A DNA stretch of 64,000 nucleotides from Siphonodentalium dalli (lineage: Eukaryota > Mollusca > Scaphopoda > Gadilida > Siphonodentaliidae), in assembly GCA_032622095.1 (NCBI GenBank), contig CP136068.1, forward strand, positions 133,619,989-133,683,988, given 5' to 3'. The translations under genes were made by a program, and so were the position numbers. How positions within the stretch are numbered: the stretch's first letter is position 1; each line of letters begins with the position of its first letter. Below the pieces are notes generated by a model, which did not search any database, was not told the origin of the DNA, and was given only the letters and a program-made list of their open reading frames with translations. Shown here in pieces: positions 11,863 to 23,600 of the stretch.

Positions 11863-12234
11863 TTTTGAAACACCTGTCTGTATGTATGTATGTATGTGTG
11901 TATGCGTGAATGCATGTGTGTATGTGTTATAGACTCTAACACTGCTCGAATTTGGTATTTAACGTGTCAACTTGACCTCGCTCATAGGCATGTTTCTGGA
12001 CCTTGACCGATCCGACTAAAAATTTGTGTGTAGGACTACTTCGATCCCGGGAGCAATATGGACGGGTCCAATTTCACGTGGGACCATGTTCTCGAACGTG
12101 CTGATATAGGCATGTTTCTGGACCAATTGAACAATAGTTTGGCCAGACGCTGTATATACTGGGTACTGTCCAGATGGAGGCGATCACAAAAAAAATCCCT
12201 AACTAGCCCGAACGAAGTCGAGTACATCAGCTAG
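11863..12234 (+). mobile_element. Helitron-like fragment
   Basis: Ends with a weak hairpin (CCCG..CGAG around AACGAAGT) and ACATCAGCTAG followed by T, the arrangement of a Helitron 3' end. It carries ACTTCGATCCCGGGAGC-type and GGACGGGTC blocks shared with the next element. 5' limit approximate; it begins with an ATACATTTTGAAACACCTGTCTG block comparable with the start of the following copy. Confidence 0.5.
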
Positions 12235-12235
12235 T

Positions 12236-12736
12236 TTAATATATATTTTGGACATTTGTCTGTCTGTTTGTCTGTTAGCTATGGCCGGGAAAACTGCCGG
12301 ACAGATTTGACGAAATTTGATACCTAGGGGAAATTATTTCCAGGGAGTATTTTGGACGGGTCAAATCTTGATCCCGACCTGACTTTGACATTCAAAAAGA
12401 TCAATTCAAGGTCAAATCTGGTAAAACGGAAGTATTTCAACGAAATTTGATACCTACTGTTACTTTTGTCCCAGGAGTGTTTCGGGTGGGTCAAATCATG
12501 ACCCTGACCTGATCTTGACATTCAAAATTGTCAATTCAAGGTCAAATCGGGTATAAAGCCGGGCGGATTTCGACGGGTACTTTTGTCGTGACTTTTGTCC
12601 GGGGAGTGTTTTGGACGGGTCAAATCGTGACCCCGACATGACCTTCACCTTTAAAATAGTCAATTCAAGGTTAAATCGCGCATTTCTCCGAAAATCAGAG
12701 GGGAACATCCCGGACGAAGTGGGGTCCACGAGCTAC
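12236..12736 (+). mobile_element. Helitron-like fragment with internal tandem ~110-bp repeats
   Basis: Begins TATATATTTTGGACATTTGTC immediately after the previous element ends. It contains three diverged repeats built on GACGGGTCAAATC, ACCCCGACCTGA and GTCAATTCAAGGTCAAATC. The 3' end has a hairpin (CCCGG / GGGGT around ACGAAGT) then CCACGAGCTAC, a decayed CTRR end. Confidence 0.5.
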
Positions 12737-12859
12737 TATTATATATTTCTAGATTTAGTTACAAACTAAATACCTGTATATTGTACAAAGAAATGTTTGA
12801 CAAATATATCTGTATCAATATTACCATACGGGTCATTAAAATAGATACGACGAAACAAA

Positions 12860-14170
12860 TTTTGAAGGGTGCATGTATCAGGTAAATTTTTATATTTCAA
12901 ATGATGACAGGAATGCAGAAAGTTGAAGTACCTACGTAATACTGGCTATCCGCATGAAGAGATATACATGTATATAAAAACCAGATGAGGGATATGTATG
13001 TACAGATGCTAAACAATTCAGTCATGCAAAAGAGGATCAAAGAGTAAGATACCAAATTGCTGCCTGTGGTAATGTTTTTTAACGAAATTCGGGAAAATTA
13101 GATTACTCTCACCCTGGTTATCCAGAAGATAATTGTGGAATCTGATGACGATCGGACAAGGGTGTCGTCTGTAGGATCACCAAATTATTTAGCCATAAAA
13201 ATAGTAAAATTGAAGATCACCGCTGGCAGTGATGTCTTCACAAGGACAGTTTGAGAACAAAATATGGCTCACATCTAGCGGTGACCCAAAATATCCACAT
13301 AAGAAAAAGTTCTCCAATAAAAGCTGGCTGCAGGGTGCGCCAATTGATTCAAATTCGAAATTTAGCAGGGTGTACTGCTTGTGGCCATGTTTTCCCCGCA
13401 AATTTGATAGACTGATGGACAAAACCACTGAATCCGTTGAATCAATATACATGTATACATGGATTAATTTATATGCATTGTTATACACAGTACTGGTATA
13501 TAAAGGTACTGAAAATAACTATATTACTAGTATACACAAAATAAACCATATATCATGGCTATGGGTTCTAATATCCGAACATGACAGCTGAGAACTTGGT
13601 GTGAATTAAAGAGTGGTGGTTTTCTCAAGCATATCTAACCCTCCACGTTAGAAACATGCCATTAAATGTCATAAGTATAATCTAGCTTGAGGACAGAAGT
13701 GATCCATAAAACCCCCCTTAATTCAACCAGGTCCTCGCGCGATGTATGATCGATCACATGATGATCTAGGGGGATTAGAATTGATGTATAAAAACAGCAC
13801 TGCATGTAAATATAAAATAAAATAGTGCTACATCTTATTACAGATTATTGCCATATATAATCAGTGATTATACAGACAGTCTGACAAAATAAAGTTTCAG
13901 TGACACTCTATCCGAAGAGGGGAATAATTTCATCTGTTACAGTCAATGGAGCAATTATGAATCTGGAAAGGTGAAATTTCTAAGTAATACTAGATATCGA
14001 CATGACGCGATAAAATATAACGTAAATGCAATATGGCCGCTGGCGACCATTTTTTCCTATGAAATTAAAAAAATATTTGATAGCTCTCATCTGATAGATC
14101 AATATCAAGATAAATATGAAGTTTGGTGATGATCGGATGAGTGAAGTGGACTGTGGTCTGTGCTAAACGG
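12860..14170. repeat. Diverged pearl-like element remnant
   Basis: Several blocks correspond, with many changes, to the array at 49324-60565: a TCTGTTACAGTCAATGGAGC block near 13931, ATGATCGGA near 13150 and 14130, and ATGGCCGCTGGCGACCATTTTT near 14033. The 120- and 99-codon open frames here (13189-13591) overlap each other on opposite strands and I do not regard them as genes. Confidence 0.45.
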
Positions 14171-14180
14171 TTTAGTAATG

Positions 14181-14490
14181 CTTAAAAAGATTCTTACCTT
14201 AATATTTTTATGTTCACTTTATAAACTTCACTGAGTCATCTTTGTCATGTATTGAGTTTGATATCTTTTGTTAACAGTTTATAAATCATGTATGTCTCAT
14301 GTTTGTTATTTTAATTTATGTGTTTATTATCATTAAATAAAGTTGCATTCCTTAAAAAGATTCTTACCTCAATGTTTTTATGTTCACTTTATAAACTCCA
14401 CTGAGTCATCTTTGTCATGTATTGAATTTGATATCTTTTGTTAACAGTTTATAAATTATGTATGTCTCGTGTTCTTTATTATATTATATA
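14181..14490. repeat. 170-bp direct tandem duplication
   Basis: CTTAAAAAGATTCTTACC starts at 14181 and again at 14351. The following ~130 bases (ending TATGTATGTCTC) are nearly identical in both copies. Confidence 0.9.
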
Positions 14491-15231
14491 CACTTTATAG
14501 TGTGTTTTCAGAACGAAAAAAAATTGAATAAAATCAACAAATTTGTAAATTTAAAAACAATTCAAACGTTGTTGTATTCCATGTCCCAGCCCGGACATAT
14601 ACACCAAATTTCAATAATATTCATTGAGAAACAACGGACCAAACGCTATATAACACCCGTATACATCTTTTATTCCGAATCGGACTCGGGTACATGTTAT
14701 AGTAGGTACCGAATTGACACACGTCGACTGGGCGAGTTGGCCATGGGGCGATTAGGCCGATTCCGGCACATTCTATAATTTACCGTATGTATCCGTTTAC
14801 GCGTAGTTTACTTTAGAAAGTTCCGCAATTAATACCGTAAATAGAGCGACCTTATTTGACAGAGAATGCCTCTGTTATTGATTATCAAGTTGCTGTACAT
14901 TAAAAACGACAAATTCACATGCTCGTTCAAGCGCAGTAGTCTATTTTCCCCATGTTAAAGGACATCCACAAATACTAAATAACGCTAACCTACTGCCGAA
15001 TGTTTGACACGACAACTGTTAACATATTTGGGCTGAATTCATCTGACGCGGTATTATTCCTCAAAATAAACAACAAAACCATCGTTACTTGGAAATGTAG
15101 TTTGGGCTAACATTTACATAAATCCTCCAGATCAATTATCCGACACACACGTCAGATGAAAAAGTCACATGAAGTAACCGGCCAAATTGGCCGAAATGAA
15201 CCTACTAGCTATGTGTACGTGTACGTAGCCT
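14491..15231. other. Intergenic stretch, no gene recognised
   Basis: A 106-codon frame (14458-14778) begins inside the tandem duplication and shows no domain-like pattern. Nothing else recognised. Confidence 0.45.
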
Positions 15232-15300
15232 GGTGGCACTGGCTTAGTCGGTAAGGTGTTCGGCAGATCAGGCTGTCAGGCGCTGATTTGTAATTCACAA
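15232..15300 (+). repeat. tRNA-like SINE head fragment
   Basis: Contains TGGCTTAGTCGGTAAGGTG, close to the RNA polymerase III A box plus D-arm of tRNA-derived SINEs. A degenerate B-box-like GATTTGTAATTC follows at the expected distance. It cannot fold as an intact tRNA by eye. Confidence 0.45.
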
Positions 15301-15360
15301 AAAGGGAGGTAACCTCATTCGTGTATCTGGGCAAATTTAAATTTTGTTTGTCTGATATTT

Positions 15361-15453
15361 GCAGAATGAGGTCCCCAGATGGTGAATTTAGTGACGCTAT
15401 GCCGCACGGCGGGCTAGCATCAGCAAGTTCACCATCTGGGGAACTTATTTTGC
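15361..15453. repeat. Short foldback repeat (family F3)
   Basis: GCAGAATGAGGTCCCCAGAT and its partner ATCTGGGGAACTTATTTTGC form the arms. The interior includes GAATTTAGTGACGCTATGCC, shared with the other family members. Confidence 0.7.
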
Positions 15454-15654
15454 TTAGGCCTCATCTTCTGGGAAGTATCTATAGTTTCAAATTAACATTG
15501 TTTTAGTTACTTTTTCCCTTCTGTTCAGTTTCTAAATTCCCTAAAGTGCAGGAGAATAAAATGCTTAATTGATGTGACTAATGGGTGAACATCAAAAACT
15601 TCAACTGGGGAATTTCAATCTGATCCTAGGTCTCCCATAGCCGTTGATGGCTGA

Positions 15655-15748
15655 GCAGAATAAGGTCCACAGAGGGTGAATTTGGTGATGCTATCCCGCT
15701 GTGCGGGGCATTATCACTTAAATCGCCCTCTGGGGACCTCATTCTACA
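15655..15748. repeat. Short foldback repeat (family F3)
   Basis: Arms GCAGAATAAGGTCC and GGGGACCTCATTCTAC with the interior GAATTTGGTGATGCTATCCC, as in 9820-9918. Confidence 0.7.
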
Positions 15749-17236
15749 AATGAAATAAACAATAAATTCAGGCTTGCATACAAGTACAGATGAGTTATTT
15801 CCATGTCAAATTAACCCTTTGTGCGTTTTTTTCTCAACACATAAAACTGTCAATATGATGTGACAAATAAATCAAACCAACTGTCTGGGCATACAGAACC
15901 ATATAACTCGATAAACACATACACTATCAATGTAAATTCTTTATTTACAAGTGTTTAACACATTGCATAAGACATACCAATGTGTCAGCTGTTTACATCT
16001 TTTCTGCAGACAAGTGAGACAAACGCTCTTTAATTTTGCCATATAATACCATGGACGCTAGTCATTGTCTCATGAAGTAGAAACGACTGGAACAAGACTG
16101 GCATAGAGAGATATGGGGAGGGGTGGGTTGTCCACCTTGAAACATTTCTAACTGCACCCACTTTGAACCAGACCAAAGATCTGGTACCGCAAGATCACCA
16201 ACTGTTGGAAGTTTCCAACCTGGAACTCAATAACGTTGGACAATTTTCTGCTGATGGCAATTCTATCCAAAATGTTGACCACGCGTAGAGAAATATGCGA
16301 CCGTTTGGCTAACATATTTTCCCCCAACCTGTATTGCTGGTTGGAGATCAAAGCGAGAGTATGATTTCAAACTATATTTACGCTTATTAACTTCTAGGTT
16401 TGACTATCTCATGGGATGCATCTCCATAACAACGCCATAACAGCCCAAGCAAATGCAATTGAATCATCCCCATGTCCCCAAACAAAACAGTTTATAAGTA
16501 GACCTGGAGACTGTGAAAAATAAATTCGGAACATTATACGCCGAGATTTGAACACCAATATCTAAGATATCTAGCCTTCGCAGCATATAGCTCACACTTA
16601 TGAGCTAGAATGACGTATCGATGACGTAGCCGCAGTCCCCTTGAACATTTATTCACGCATAACTCCCTATATTAACGAACAACATTGATCAATAGGCTGA
16701 CAGTATAGACACACACAGCGAGCGGCGATTCGCTTTCTATCATAGTCATTGTTTACGTTACATACGCGGCGCGTGGCGCTCATAGTGAAGTTAACGTGGA
16801 TTTAACAAGCGTGATATCGGCTAGAGATCAGCAGTTAGCGAGTGGTATACGTCGCCAAGAGAACACGTGCGCGCGAGATTCTCTCCAAGCTCTGAGATTT
16901 GAATTCTGGAATCACGTCGTTAATTGGATAACTGCTTTCTGCACAAAACATGGGCTTAACCGATCGTGGATTACTCGCCACAAGTTGATCCTGTCTCAAT
17001 TCAGTTTGATGCGCTTCTTATAAAAGCAGACATCCCATAAGTAAGGATCATTTTAAAACAGGCATTCTTCAAGAGATGTTCCTCGGAGAAATTTTTGAAA
17101 ACAGTTTATTCTATAATGTGTCATCTCCGAGACAAAATTCTAAAAACACTTTCGATGAAATTTCTCGAAATGATTAGCAAGGGTGATGTAATTGTTCACA
17201 CAGACTTCGGAAAATCGTGACAGTGCATTGTTCTCC
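15749..17236. other. Region upstream of the peptidase-like gene
   Basis: No coding exon recognised. It should hold the promoter and 5' untranslated region of the gene starting at 17237, possibly with a non-coding first exon, but I cannot identify a transcription start. A 75-codon frame at 16796-17023 has no supporting feature. Confidence 0.4.
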
Positions 17237-17672
17237 ATGATGGACAGATATTCCCTGATTCGTTCGTTCATTCTTTACATCTTGTTTCATCTTCCGTCCG
17301 TGATTCCATTAGTTCGTCCGTCCGAACATTCACGTTCCAGGACCGACACGAGAACACAGCAATGGGCCGACGCGGCGTTCGAGTTCGTGTCTGGTCTGAA
17401 TTGCCAGAATGTATTTTTAACCAGTCACAGAGAATGTCGCAAACTTGTAACCATTCCGAAGAGTGCCATGAACATTTACCTAGCACCGGTGTCGCCATTA
17501 CAGTACGGTATAACGTTACCGGACGAGGATCTGTCGGACGATGGACTGCACGATGCCGTGCTCGTGGTCGATCCATACCCCAATGCAAATTTTGGACATT
17601 TGGTAATAGTGTTCCACGTGGATACGAACATGGACAGAATTGCATGTCACTACAGAGATGGCATTTATGTAG
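17237..17672 (+). CDS. Exon 1 of peptidase-like gene: signal peptide and N-terminal domain
   Basis: Two ATGs in tandem (17237, 17240). The second has A at -3 and G at +4 and may be the real start. Encodes MMDRYSLIRSFILYILF, a signal-peptide core, then a domain with three cysteines (NCQN, ECRK, ACHY) and the segment FGHLVIVFHVDTNMDRIACH. The exon ends in a strong donor, AG|GTGAGT at 17673, after the first base of a Gly codon. In-frame sequence continues upstream to about 17192 but has no ATG. Confidence 0.72.
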
Positions 17673-20600
17673 GTGAGTACAACCATAATACCGTAAAACT
17701 AACTCTTCAATTGTACTTTATGTGTTGATATCCATTATTCTTAAATATGCTGTTGCGTCGTTATTGGTACCGTGATCAAATCTTTTTGTCGGAAATGCTA
17801 CACATCAATGAATATTGCATGCCGGTGTAGATTATTTCAAAAATACGCATCAAAGTTCTCGCAATATGCTATTCGCTGGCATTAAGAACACCCGGTATCC
17901 AAATGTGCACTGCACGATAATGAACAAATATTATAACGTAATTATTTATAAGCACCCAACCCAATTTGACATTATGCGCACAACATATGTGACCCGCCAT
18001 ATCAAATCCAGTCGTAAGTCGGGATTTATTTTACCCTGTGCCAATGCATTCTCTTATATATGCGAGTCGACCATAGGTCGCCTCGCATATATAAGAGAAT
18101 GCATTGGCCTAACAATTTTTTATCATGTTTTTTAAATAAATGTTTCTTACAATTTTTAGGACATAGAATAAAAAACATCCATTACCCTGCAGGGAGCCCC
18201 ACACATATATAGAAGCATATATAAGAGTGTCGTCTGCTCATGTTTGTCTGGGACTCTGTATGGGTGAAATTATAAAATTGTTAAAGAATACAAGAACAAA
18301 TTATTAAAATTGTAAAAAATTGTTAGGCCAATGCATTCTCTTATATATGCGAGGCGACCTATGGTCGACTCGCATATATAAGAGAATGCATTGGCACAGG
18401 GTAATAAAATCCCGACTTACGACTGGATTTGATATGGCGGGTCACATATACGCTTATGTCCGTGCTATTTTTCAATATGCATGGGAACGACTGGTCGGGT
18501 GTACATACTGGATTGACACGAGTTAGAAGGCGTGTTCTGCATGAGTATCTGGGAGAAGGTAAGACCTAAAGCCCCACGCAGTGTCCAAAACACACAATCC
18601 ACTTGCACAATCACTGTCAAGTATTAAGCGACAGATAACCTTGAGTGGCACCAAATATTACAGTAGTGTTCGAATCCTCGTTATAGTGTCGATATACAGC
18701 AATGTCTCGACTCCCGCCTTAACTGAAGTGATATCTAGACACAATGCCCATACGTCCTGTAAACCACGATATTCATGCATCTATAATTTTCTGTTTCACG
18801 CGAAACGTTGAGTTTTAACCGAATTTCCAAGCTCACACACTGCAGTTACCAGTGACGACTGAGCAGGACTCACGCTGCAGGAGGGGGTGGGCCTGTGGGT
18901 AGGGGGAAATGGGGGCAGAAGTGTTTTTGACACATGTACAGTTGAAGCTTGAATACTGTTATATCTGCTGACTTATAGTTATTATAAACTATCAAAAAGC
19001 ACAGGTAATCAGTAACATCAGATACGGTCTTTACTCTACATATAATGCTAGCCCAGTGGGATATCATGTTTGAATTACCTTGTCAATTTCGGGTATCTAG
19101 TACATCTTATCAACTAATCCACGTCCTTTAAAGTTCTTGCCGAATTTTCGCTTAGGAATCTCACGGCGTTAAAACCTGTCTTCCGTTGGTGTTGGCACCT
19201 TTATTATTTACTATATGTCCTCTTGTGAAGAAACTGATGGTAAGTTAAAATTAAGCGATATTCTCATATATCTAATATTTATATTGAAGTCACCTTCAAA
19301 ATTGGTTTGCCTCCGCTGCCCTTTCTTGCTCAATTAAAGATATTGCTTGCATCCTATATATCAAATTTCACCACCAGAAACAAATGCATTATTATAATTC
19401 TTCCAAAGTTTGTACGACATGCTAATGGCCATCCGAAAGGATTTCGAATAATTGTTATATTTGTGGGGTAAGAACTAGCCCCGAGTAATGTCGAAATTCT
19501 TTATCCTCCACACGAGCAGCAGTCGAAGTCAAGCATAACATGAACGAGTGCGCCATTCCTTGTCTCGGTTCTCACAATTTAGGCATATATATCATACATG
19601 CATGCAGCTTGCTGATTCACTGAACTTCCGACGATCTTCAGTCGTCCTATGAACTTTACAAAAGAAATAAAACAAGAAAATCAATGGAAAAGCATTTGTC
19701 ATTTTAGATCAATAAAACAGTCGACAGTAGAAACCAACACTCCCTGTCTCTGTCCTCCCTCATTGGTTTCTGTTTTTGCACCGTTATCATTATGTCCACC
19801 ACCTGTCGTCTTCAACCTGGTGTCTTGCTCAATATAAGCGGCGACTCGCTTGTTCGTAGATCCTCTCCACCTTATCTATTCTAACATGTTGCGATCATGT
19901 CAACATGTGTCTTATGTTTGAACGTTTATTAAATGTTATAAAATCAATATTGTTTAAACCATATAAGCAGCTATAAATTGAAGTGCGCAACGTGTGTTTA
20001 GTTTCACCACGATCTGGAATGGCGCCCAAATCCCATGGGTCAGATTCGTCATCTCCAATTGAAACCTCCGAGTTTAATTAAACCTGGTTTAAACCTGACG
20101 GCCCAGTTAAACCTATAGTCCAAGGGGTGGGAGAGGGTGTGGGTCATGGGGTTGTTGCTCGTTCAGTGGTTAGCTTATTATATGAGATGAACATGCAATT
20201 TAAATACCCAGCTACCAGCCGGCCACAATCAGTGGTATACCACTCATTCTTACCCTCTCTCGTTCTTGCACTCGACTTCTCTATTAGGTATAACATATTC
20301 CTCATGAATATATCCCCCTCTCCGTAATTCTTCATAACTTTCTGCCTTCTACATATACTGCAATATTAAATAATACATATAGAGGATCTCACATGAGTTT
20401 CTATTTTATACGGAATTTATCAACCGAGTTCACTAAATTCGATTTGAGCCGAGGTTTACCGAGGCTCAAATAGAATTTAGAGGACGAGGTTGATAAATTA
20501 CGTATAAAATAGGACGAGTGTGGGATACCTTTTATCATATGATCAAATAAACCCGAAGCAACGCGAAATATTCATCGAAAACAACAATCATAAACTACAG

Positions 20601-23600
20601 CGATCGCAAGTTATTTGAAGAACGCCGTGACGTCATCGCACGCGCTGATATTAAACGTGTCTATTACCGATAATTATGAAACTGCTTTTATGGCCAAATT
20701 ATGTGATAAAATAATTTCTTAAACCTATTGTTTCTCGAACTCGGCCAATTGCCATTCGCGCTTTATTTATCCGACCTTTCTTCTTTTCTGAGCGCAACAG
20801 AAGCGAATATCTGACCCACCATATCAAATCCAGTCGTAAGTCGGGATTTTTTTTACCCTGTGCCAATGCATTCTCTTATATAAGAGAATGCATTGGCCTA
20901 ACAATTTTTTACAATTTTAATAATTTGTTCTTGTATTCTTTAACAATTTTATAATTTCACCCATACAGAGCCCCAGACAAACATGAGCAGACGACACTCT
21001 TCTATATGCTTCTATATATGTGTGGGGCTCCCTGCAGGGCAATGGATGTTATTTATTTTATGTCCTAAAAATTGTAAGAAACATTTATTTAAAAAACATG
21101 ATAAAAAATTGTTAGGCCAATGCATTCTCTTATATATGCGAGGCGACCTATGGTCGACTCGCATATATAAGAGAATGCATTGGCACAGGGTAAAAAAAAT
21201 CCCGACTTACGACTGGATTTGATATGGCGGGTCACATATCTGCTTCCTCCTATACCCTCTTCCTTTTTTCTATTCTCCTCATGTCATCATCATCAAAATG
21301 TTGTAGTCGAGCATAATTTTAATTCTTTCGGTAAGCAAATAGAGTTTAATTAAAGATGCCTCGTTCTCACCATAAATCTGACAGACGTTTTCGTGCATTT
21401 TTGCCATGCATGCATGTGGCCCCATGCATGGTTGGTGATGATTTCAAATATTTTTCAATTTTATTTTCACGGTAAGTCTAAAATTGGCTTAGGAAAATTT
21501 GACTATTCCGTGTCAAATCGGACAGTGGATCTTTAAAACAATGGCGTCCTAAGGAATTTTGATTACCCACCGATGCAGGATGAAATCGCTTCTTTGTTAT
21601 ATAACAAACCCTGTTATTCATTGGTTCCTATAGAGTGGTGTCTTTGATATCTCATTATCCCACCATGCCACGTACAATACACCACGGGTCTACAAAGGAT
21701 GTGGAAGTTGCATCCCCACTTTGTATACAATACTCCACGTGAACACAAAGCAAATCGGAGTTTATCATCACAGTAATGCGCTACAGAGATCGTCAAATGC
21801 CGATATTCCGGTCAGGAAACCCCAAAACAATTTACAATAAACCCTTATCCCTGTTACGACGGGAGCTGCGCTGGTGCAGCATTACAAACATATCCTGTGT
21901 CAGTGTATGCTCTTATATATTCGAGTCTTCTATTAGCAGCCTCGCATAGATACGAGAATGCACTGGCTTACAATGGCGAGGTATAAATATCGTTAGGCCA
22001 ATGTATTCTCTTATATATGTCAGGCGCCCTACGGGAACTTGTTTTTATTTATAAAAGTCGTTATAACGAGTTGTAAGTCGTTATAACGAGTTGTAAGTCG
22101 TTATAATGAGTTGAGTAGTTGTATATTGGGGGGGGGGGGGTGTGCGGTGGTGTATCGGATGGTCATAATGCGCTTTCGTGTACGTTCTTGCTGAATCCAG
22201 GGTCCGCGCTAGTAGGAATTTCATTTTGCCATTTATTTTGCCACATTATTTTAGATGTTGCTATATGCTATCGGCTTCAGCAATACCATACACGTGCAAT
22301 CATATTAACTACATCTTCATAGAGGTGTTAACATTTCCTAACCGTATAATAAAACGGTAATTGTGAGACATCCATGAAATGAATGGTATTGAGCAACTCT
22401 CTTGAGGAATTGGTGTCTTTTGCCAGAAAAATTGCCACATGAATTTTTTTGGCGAGATGTGAATTATTTATGCATTTGGCAGCGGGAATCCTGGATGAAT
22501 CTCAAACCAACCGATCAGGGGTGCCGGAAGCTTACGAGGGCAAAGAGGGATACACCTAATTATATAAAAAAAAAAAAATTGTCCCGGTAACGAAATATGT
22601 TGGGAAATACTTGGGTTACCTTTCTACGGGCATTATATTTCCCAAATAAGACGCATTGAAGTCACAAGTGTACGGCATGGAACCGAACAGAGCGTTCCGT
22701 GTTAGTCTGTTCCTGTTATGGTAGAAATAAAGAGCGTTTCTTTCAATGATGTGCGAAAAATTAAAAACAGCTCGACAATGGCTGTTACCGTGGCATGTAT
22801 TTTTCGGAGCATATATGAAGCCGGTATATCAATATTTCGTGTAACTATCAACCTATCTTACACCTCCTTCCAAATTACGTAGACAAAATTTGGAAGCTCG
22901 AATGAGCATGTCCGTTTAAACTATCTGATTTTCTTTTCTCCACACATTCTGTGGTTATTATGACGTTATATGGACCACCGAAAGTAATTTTCTGTCCCCT
23001 TAAAAATGGCTATATCCCCTTGATGGAGTGTAGGGCTGACAGTAGCCTCCACCTGCCGTCCCTCTGCTTCACACTTTCTACTACACCTGCATAAATGATG
23101 CATCAACTTAACTACAGATAAGATAAGTTTAATAGGCAAAACATCCTTATAAGGACAGTATGCAAACATATTAATATATAGTTGTACATTGAACAATACA
23201 ATAAATGATATAATAATAGATGGTAATATATAACCATTTAAGTAAAGCTGAATGTGCATAGGGTCGTCTCGTCTTCATTTATTCATTGCTTATGAGGCGA
23301 TGCTCATCGCGTGCGGAAAATAATTTTCGGATTATATGACATATTGAAGTGCATGAATTTGAAATATCGTTGGATAGGATTTTGACAAGCTGTTCAGTTT
23401 GTGTCATGTTTTCAAAGTCTGGGAACTGTGTCTTCATAAGAGTTATTAGTTCGAGCCGCGGTGTGCGGTAAGCACTACATTCCAAAAGAAAGTGTTTTTC
23501 ATATTCAATAGCATCATCGGAACAAAATATACATAGTCTTTGTTCCAATGTACCTGATCATGGTAAATACAAAACTTCTAAGTCTCCGCGAGTCTCTTCC

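Noticed and set aside
13189-13591. Opposing 99- and 120-codon frames as genes.
   Set aside because: They overlap on opposite strands inside a diverged repeat remnant.
17192-17236. Upstream extension of exon 1 by 15 residues.
   Set aside because: The extension would begin at TTG; the tandem ATG at 17237/17240 directly precedes a good signal peptide.
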